Source: Hymenopellis radicata
Taxonomy: Eukaryota; Basidiomycota; Agaricomycetes; Agaricales; Physalacriaceae
Direction of reading: 5' to 3'
NCBI GenBank assembly: GCA_015501595.1
Contig: JADNRX010000001.1
Location: forward strand, 62,001-126,000
Length of the DNA stretch: 64,000 nucleotides
Shown: positions 57,426-64,000 of the stretch, one piece after another
How positions within the stretch are numbered: position 1 is the first letter of the stretch
Layout: each line of letters starts with the position of its first letter
Made by a program: the position numbers and the translations under genes
The notes under the pieces: generated by a model
Seen by the model: the letters and a program-made list of their open reading frames with translations, nothing else
What the model was told of the DNA's origin: nothing
Databases searched by the model: none

Positions 57426-59134
57426 CTAAAGAGCCCAATCCCAGTGCCATCGCTCATCCTCAGGCTCTGAGACACACATTCGATGTATATCAATGTCTGG
57501 TCTCCACACTCTGACCACACCCTCGTCAGAACACGTCGCCAATCCTTCCGAGCTCCAATCCACAGCCCCAATCTCACCCTTCATTTCTGGACCGCCGTTG
57601 AGCTTCACAGCTTGTGAGCCTAGCGTAACGCCACGTCGGCCGGCGTTGTGCACGTCGAAAAGGAAGGCGTTACCAGTAGGACCACCACATGAAAGCCATC
57701 TGCCGCAAGGAGAAACGGAAATGCCGACGTAGAACGAGCCGCATGACATGTGGGAATGCGTGTAATTGGTTTCACAGCCGACGAGGGTGGACATGGTGTA
57801 TGTGTGAACTCGAGCGTCCGCACTGAGACCGAATAATACGCCAGCCGTTGGCCCACTACCCTTGCAAAGGCTCTTGATCCCACGAGGACGCCGTGAGCCG
57901 TGAAAGCATGTGGGGTCATTGAGCGACATGACTATGGGTTTAGGTTTTGGCGCCCGTTTCTTGCTTTGTAGCAGCCGCACATCCCAGCAGCGGAGGATCC
58001 TGTTACAGTATCAGTACGAAGTCAGAGAGATACAAAATGCACCAACCCATTGGTCGTACCGCTACTTATGAGATTGTAGGGTGCGATGTCGCTGTACACT
58101 AAACCAGTGATGCTGGAGCTAGTGTTCGTCTTTTTACGCAACTTGGTCTCATCGTGAGCATTGAAGATGGATGCCACAGGATCAGCTGCCGCTTGCACGC
58201 TCTGTCTAAGATCCCAGAGGTGGATACTACCATCACGGCCACCAGTTGACAAGAGATTAGGATTTGTCGGGTCCCATGCTATGCGCTTGACCGAGCTGGT
58301 GTGACCACGTAATGTATGAAGGAGAGTCGATGTTTCCAGGCAAGTGATCTTTGTGGTTTGGTCTGCCGAGCCAGTAGCGAGAAGAGAATCAGACTCGTTC
58401 CACTGAACATCGAATATGCCGTTATTGTGAATTTGAAGGAAAGCCCTTGCCGGTTCTGGAGAGCGATGAGTGTTAACTAGTACGCGGTGGAATGAAGCGC
58501 GTACCTAGATCCCATGGATCTCGGCGGCTTGTGTTCATTATCTGGACAAAGCCGTGTTCCGTGGCGACGGCGAGCAATGATGTCCCTCCGCTTTTAGCGC
58601 CTATTTTTGGATTTAGCGCTAGGCTTAATGAATGTACCGGAAAACAGACCATGGCTGTAGGAAGACGCGTAGATGGGAGGAAGTGCCAGGTCGGCAGCAG
58701 GGCAGACATATGAGTCTAACCGCTTAGAAGAGACAAACGACTGAAGAATAGGACGTGTGGATACTAAATCATGTTAGAAATTGCACACAGAAACTTTCAC
58801 AGGACATACCTTCTCCCGGTCGATGTGTGAGGCCACGGATAGTAGTTGGACGTCGCCGTATTGGTGCGACGGATGGCGGTGCATCACTCCCACATGCTGA
58901 CTGCTCACTGTCGCTGTCATTGTCCTCGCCAATATCAATGTCGTCCATCTTGGAGCGTTTACGTTGGACATCATCGACTGCCTTTAGCGGCCGTTTGAGT
59001 GTTCGGCATTTTGGAGGCGTCGGCAGGAAGGACAAGGTCTGCTGGAGTTTCTGAGGCCTTTTTTCAAGAGGATTGAAGTTGGTGCGGTTGTGGAGGATGG
59101 GGCGCTGCGGCGATGAGCTCGGGCTCGGGAGCAT
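57426..59134 (-). CDS. WD40 repeat protein, Cdt2/DTL-like
   Basis: Likely substrate receptor of the CRL4 ubiquitin ligase, by resemblance to Cdt2. Exons (minus): 59134-58810, 58763-58638, 58600-58505, 58455-58047, 57999-57426; 509 aa. The first ~100 residues are disordered and basic, with a PIP-box-like QQTLSFL. WD repeats follow: LLAVATEHGFVQIM, IFDVQWNESDSLLATGSADQTTKI, LLHTLRGHTSSVKRIAWDP, LLSTGGRDGSIHLWDLR, ITGLVYSDIAPYNLISSGTTNGILRCWDVR, a degenerate blade VLFGLSADARVHTY, SFYVGISVSPCGRWLSCGGPTGNAFLFDV and IGAVDWSSEGLATCSDEGVVRVW. One intron is only 37 nt (58637-58601). WD40 identity is firm. Cdt2 identity rests on repeat order and the disordered head. Confidence 0.85.
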
Positions 59135-59250
59135 GGTGGTCCGCTACAAACAGCCAAATAAACCGACGCGTTTTCAATCTCGATCACGTGTGCTGACATC
59201 ATCGGCTTTATCGGAAACTTTCCAAAAACTTTTCCTGCTTCTCCTCCACC

Positions 59251-60783
<1,533 letters not shown>

Positions 60784-60904
60784 CTGCCCTACATGTCCTA
60801 GATACCTGCCTTGAATGCTTAGTGGATTGTTACGAAATTTTACGCAAAAACCCTTGCAAATAAGACCATTTATATGATAAGTAAATACTGCGTCCATAGG
60901 TCTA

Positions 60905-62048
60905 CTAAGTATACAACGGTGGTGGAGAACTGTCGTCACTTGAGAAGCCTGAAAGCTCACTCGACGATACATATTTACTAAGTAATTTAACTTCCTTCCT
61001 CAGCTCATCTATTTCACGCCGCATCATCTGCGCTCGAACGGAAGACGTAGTCGAGCGGGTGGACGAAGAGGACTTGCTGCGTGACGGGCCAGCAGCATCT
61101 ATCGTCTCGATCCCCGCGAAAGCAACCTGCTTCGCCACCCTGCGATGTATTTGTTCAGCATTGTCGGGGGAGTTGGAAGGGGGCGACGAGTACCTGAGCT
61201 GCTGTCACCGCTCCCAGGCAGCGGCGGCAAGATCTTTGAGAGCCTGGGCAGGCTGCCGAGCACGTCGGACTTTGGGGATCTTGAGGTGTCCGACAGGCGC
61301 ACTTTGTAGGTCTTCTCGCGCACCGGCGTGATCACCACGGCTTGGGGAGGAATCTGGATCTTCCTCCTGCCGCCTCTGTCCTGGGCGGTGGCAGGAAGGA
61401 TGTAGGGCTCGTTTCTAGTGGAGTTGCCTGTTGGCGCGACAACGAGGAATGGGCGATCAGGAGACCGCTTGGAGGCACCAAAGGGGAACGGAGGGGATTG
61501 CACGGTCGGCTTTGGGCGAGAGATGTCGACGACGACTTCAGAGCGCTGGAAGCCCTTCAGCAAAGAGGAAGGATCTTGCTTTTCGGACGAGCGGACTGCC
61601 ATCCGAGAACTAGGGACAGAGGACTTTGGAAAGATATTTGGGACGTGGTGCAGGATAGAGTGCATGAAGGACTGAGACTGAGGCTTTTCGTCGGTACTAG
61701 CCGCAAAGTTCCCTTCTTCAGGATGACGGGCTATGCGATGTCTGCGATAGAAGACGCAGAGCACAAAGGTGAGCAACAGCGCGCATACTCCGCCCAGCAC
61801 GCCCCCAACGATGGCGCCCACCCTGCTCATCTCAGAAGAGACGTCCCGAAACGATTGCCCGGTGTCGTAGGATGTCACTGATCTGGAGCTTATACTATCA
61901 GGAAAAGGAGAATTCCCAAGTAGGTATTGAAGGAATCTCACGGTGTGTCCGAACGAGAGAAAATGTTGCCGTAGATTTCGTTGGAGTGACCAAGCACCCC
62001 ACTAGTATCCAGGATTAACGGAATAGAGGCCCAGCTCCAGGTGCTCAT
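60905..62048 (-). CDS. Single-pass membrane protein with coiled-coil tail (probable single-base frameshift)
   Basis: Exons (minus): 62048-61942 and 61894-60905; about 365 aa after correction. The start ATG gives MSTWSWASIPLIL; an earlier 5' exon with the rest of the extracellular part is possible. The transmembrane helix is VGAIVGGVLGGVCALLLTFVLCVF with an RRHRIARH stop-transfer signal. The cytosolic part is Ser/Pro/Lys-rich and then reads VAKQVAFAGIETIDAAG and a helical end, RAQMMRREIDELRKEVKLLSKYV. The upstream and downstream parts are in different frames. One missing base in the CC at 61193-61194 would link GDSSSG to YSSPPSNSPDN, and no clean splice pair does so. Function unknown; the layout is common in agaricomycetes. 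Confidence 0.72.
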
Positions 62049-62446
62049 CGCAGCAGGATGCCGTCGCGGACGTTACTGCTATGCGAGAGGAAAGGAATGA
62101 GAATCCAGTCTCGTTACATGATCCGTAGTTTTGAGGGTGTACTTATGTGTACTGCCACGGGGCGAGGGAGACGGTCGGTCTTGTCAACATTGATGCGACG
62201 AGGAGGGCAGTCGTCAATGTAAGGATTAAACATCGTCGGGCGCATCAAGGGCGTAGTCATGCCTCCAGATTCAAAGTATCTCAGTGCAGGACGGTGTAGG
62301 CAAGCTGAGAGATGTCCGTATATCGGTGACCGAGACGCTGTGCAAGGGATCCGGTCAGTCTGAGTATTCTTAGAAGCAGCAAGTACAGTAGATGGTGGTC
62401 ACAATTAATGATCGTGTGTAGCTATAGGGTTAGGGTTACTCACCTC
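62049..62446. other. Divergent spacer with telobox-like motif
   Basis: About 400 bp between the membrane protein and the Tpt1-like gene. It may hold an extra 5' exon of the former (a minus frame with MTTPLMRPTMFNPYIDDCPP). AGGGTTAGGGTTA lies at its right edge. Confidence 0.4.
62426..62438 (+). promoter_or_regulatory. Telobox-like motif before the Tpt1-like gene
   Basis: AGGGTTAGGGTTA ends 8 bp before the proposed ATG at 62447. It is the second copy of this motif in the window, the other being in the F-box pair spacer. Function inferred from known telobox sites only. Confidence 0.3.
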
Positions 62447-63362
62447 ATGCAACGCCTTCCAGTGCGAAAATGTCCAACTTCAGTACCATGTCGCGCCTAC
62501 GCCCAACGTGCACCCCAAACGAAAGTGCGAGACCCGCCTCGGCCTCAATCCTTTCGATATCGCGGAGAATCCAAAGGTCACGGCCCCGACCTGCCGCTCA
62601 TCGCCATCACCAAAACTATGGTCGACATTCTCGCTAACAGCAAGGACGTACCAATGCGTCACGGATACATGCGAGTTCGAGATCTGGTGAGGCCCATGCC
62701 TTGCGCCGTGCGCGGCTAATTCTCTCAAGCTCACCCATGCGCTCATGAGAAGTGTCAACTTCAAAATACTGGAGACGATCGTTGAGCGGGATGTGACACA
62801 GCGCTTTCATCTGCGAATGGACCCAAAGATGGTGGCAGAGAACTTGGTACCCGACGCCTGGTGGATATCCTGGAACCAAAAGCCTGCCGTGTCGGTATGT
62901 CCGTTGGGTCACCGGAGAATATGTACTAAGAACCACTCCTAGGAACTTGCAATAGACCTTGAACCCATATTCTCTGCTCGGTCCATGCCTACAATCATTC
63001 ATGGAACCACCCTCTCTGCCTGGCAAATCATAGGTTTCTTCTTATTTCACATCTCTTGACGCGTCTTGATGATTTTTGTAGAGAAACATGGCATACATCG
63101 CATGGGCCGCAATTACATTCACTGCGCCCGAGAATACAAGGAGAAGGGCGTCATTAGCGGTATACGGCAGGCGTCGAGGATTTTAATATACTTAAACGTG
63201 AAGCGCATGCTCGACGACGGCATCAAGCTGTACTTGTCCAAGAACGACCTCGTCGTACTGACGCCCGGCGACGAGGATGGATATATCAAACCCAAGTACT
63301 TTCATCGTGTAGAAAAGGCCAGTCGGACGATCAAAGAGATACCGCTAGACAGAGATCCGTAG
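62447..63362 (+). CDS. Tpt1/KptA-fold protein (tRNA 2'-phosphotransferase-like), catalytic residues largely replaced
   Basis: Exons: 62447-62686, 62730-62894, 62943-63033, 63082-63362; 258 aa. The N-terminal ~60 residues are basic. The winged-helix lobe reads ITKTMVDILAN...PMRHGYMRVRDLL and FKILETIVERDVTQRFHLRMDP. The ADP-ribosyltransferase-like lobe has IIHGTTLSAWQII, IHRMGRNYIHCA, VISGIR, ILIYLNVKRMLDDGIKLYLSKNDLVVLTPGD and GYIKPKYF, matching Tpt1 order. Active Tpt1 needs Arg-His in LLRH, an Arg in IRAxQGHS and a later Arg. Here the first is LAN and the second ISWNQKPAVS; only the third (MGR) remains. Splice phases are exact. ATG 62408 is an alternative start. It may be a pseudoenzyme or have a changed activity. 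Confidence 0.82.
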
Positions 63363-63374
63363 TATTAAATGCTG

Positions 63375-64000
63375 CTATATTACACGTTTAACCTCAAAGA
63401 AAGACTACAAGGCGTCAGACAGCGGCCATAATAGATATAGGAAACTCACCTTGAGATAGTAGACCTGCCATGCAACTACAGAAAAGAGCACAATGGCCTG
63501 CACTATGGACCACCACTTGACGCGCGCGTTGGTAGATTCAGCGGTGTTGCGATGTGTCCGCTCCCGCACAATAATGTATTCCTGCTCATCTTTGACCGAG
63601 GTCAGCCCGCTGGCTAGAGAGCGTATTTCTCGTTCTATGGGCGCGACTACGTCGTCGTCGCCAACATATATCACACCATGGACGTTGAAGCTGGCATACA
63701 GTTGGCGTTGAATCCGACAGGCAAATGGTGTAACCCACCTAACAATCTTGTCCGCAATGGCGCTCATTTGATTGGAAAAGCAGTATTCGTAGCGTCCGTC
63801 CTTAAGGGCTGTGACGGATAGTGTCCCTGTGGACTGCTTGACTTGCTTTCCTAAAACAGTCGAGGTTGGATCCAAGAGCTGTATACACGTCCGTTAACGA
63901 GTATGAAACGTCCAATAAATAGTGTATTACCCAGAAATCAATGTCCAAGTGGCCGCCACCACCAACTTGGTACGTGACGGTCATCTGGGCGAATTTGAGT
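63375..64000 (-). CDS. EMP24: p24 family cargo receptor EMP24/TMED2 (5' end outside window)
   Basis: Type I membrane protein cycling between ER and Golgi in COPII/COPI vesicles. Exons (minus): >64000-63931, 63878-63739, 63690-63450, 63404-63375. The visible GOLD domain reads MTVTYQVGGGGHLDIDFW, then DPTSTVLGKQVKQSTGTLSV, DGRYEYCFSNQMSAIADKIVSFNV. It is followed by the coiled coil VVAPIEREIRSLASGLTSVKDEQEYIIVRERTHRNTAESTN and the membrane helix WSIVQAIVLFSVVAWQVYYL. The 30 nt last exon gives the tail KSFFEVKRVI, with the FF COPII signal and basic residues, as in TMED2 (p24 beta). Signal peptide and first GOLD strands lie beyond the right edge. Confidence 0.95.

Overview
The window is nuclear DNA of a filamentous basidiomycete, most likely an agaricomycete. 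Genes are broken by many 45-55 nt introns with GT...AG ends and CTNAY-like branch sites. Coding runs on both strands at about one gene per 1.9 kb with short spacers. Several orphan types are typical of mushroom-forming fungi: F-box proteins, a MATH-like/BTB protein, and single-pass membrane proteins with Ser/Pro-rich tails. I cannot name the species. Exon joins were made by hand from conserved motifs, splice consensus and reading phase. Each join that I call firm sums to a multiple of three.

Layout. 0-5 kb: 3' part of a USP36-like deubiquitinase, a mitochondrial PP2C phosphatase and a disordered protein. 5-10 kb: a four-finger C2H2 factor and two F-box genes in a tight divergent pair. 9.8-10.8 kb: a MITE-like element and a GH27 alpha-galactosidase remnant. 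10.8-18.1 kb: MATH-like/BTB protein, 2OG-Fe(II) oxygenase, an unknown conserved protein, RCC1. 19.4-25.7 kb: orphan, aldehyde dehydrogenase, VPS60, mitochondrial homoserine/serine O-acetyltransferase. 25.9-33.3 kb: disordered protein, DID2, SVP26-like cargo receptor, membrane protein. 33.9-41.6 kb: synaptojanin-like phosphatase (21 exons), SF3a60, FAL1/eIF4A3. 41.6-44.4 kb is gene-poor. 44.4-48.9 kb: SF3b14, four-TM protein, SWIM protein (SWS1/Shu2), TRM11, LCL2. 48.9-52.4 kb: gene-poor stretch, peroxiredoxin, SDR relic. 52.4-55.6 kb: kinesin-8. 56.8 kb: intron-containing tRNA-Cys. 57.4-64 kb: Cdt2-like WD40 protein, LYS12, membrane protein, divergent Tpt1/KptA-like protein, and the 3' part of EMP24.

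This is mostly housekeeping DNA with small islands of decay. Divergent pairs with very short shared upstream regions recur: the F-box pair (64 bp), SF3a60/FAL1 (65 bp), SWS1/TRM11 (122 bp), Cdt2-like/LYS12 (116 bp) and DID2/SVP26 (138 bp). Loose functional neighbourhoods exist, such as two SF3 subunits with FAL1, and two ESCRT-III genes near SVP26 with EMP24 at the far end. I saw no biosynthetic cluster and no autonomous transposon.

The most useful unusual points are: single-base losses in G/C runs that break conserved genes (FAL1, kinesin-8, LCL2, probably two more), best explained as assembly indels; five apparent GC-AG introns; 37-38 nt introns; a 10 nt microexon; a Tpt1-fold protein lacking most catalytic residues; a BTB domain split by a long low-complexity insert; and telomere-like GGGTTA motifs next to two start codons.
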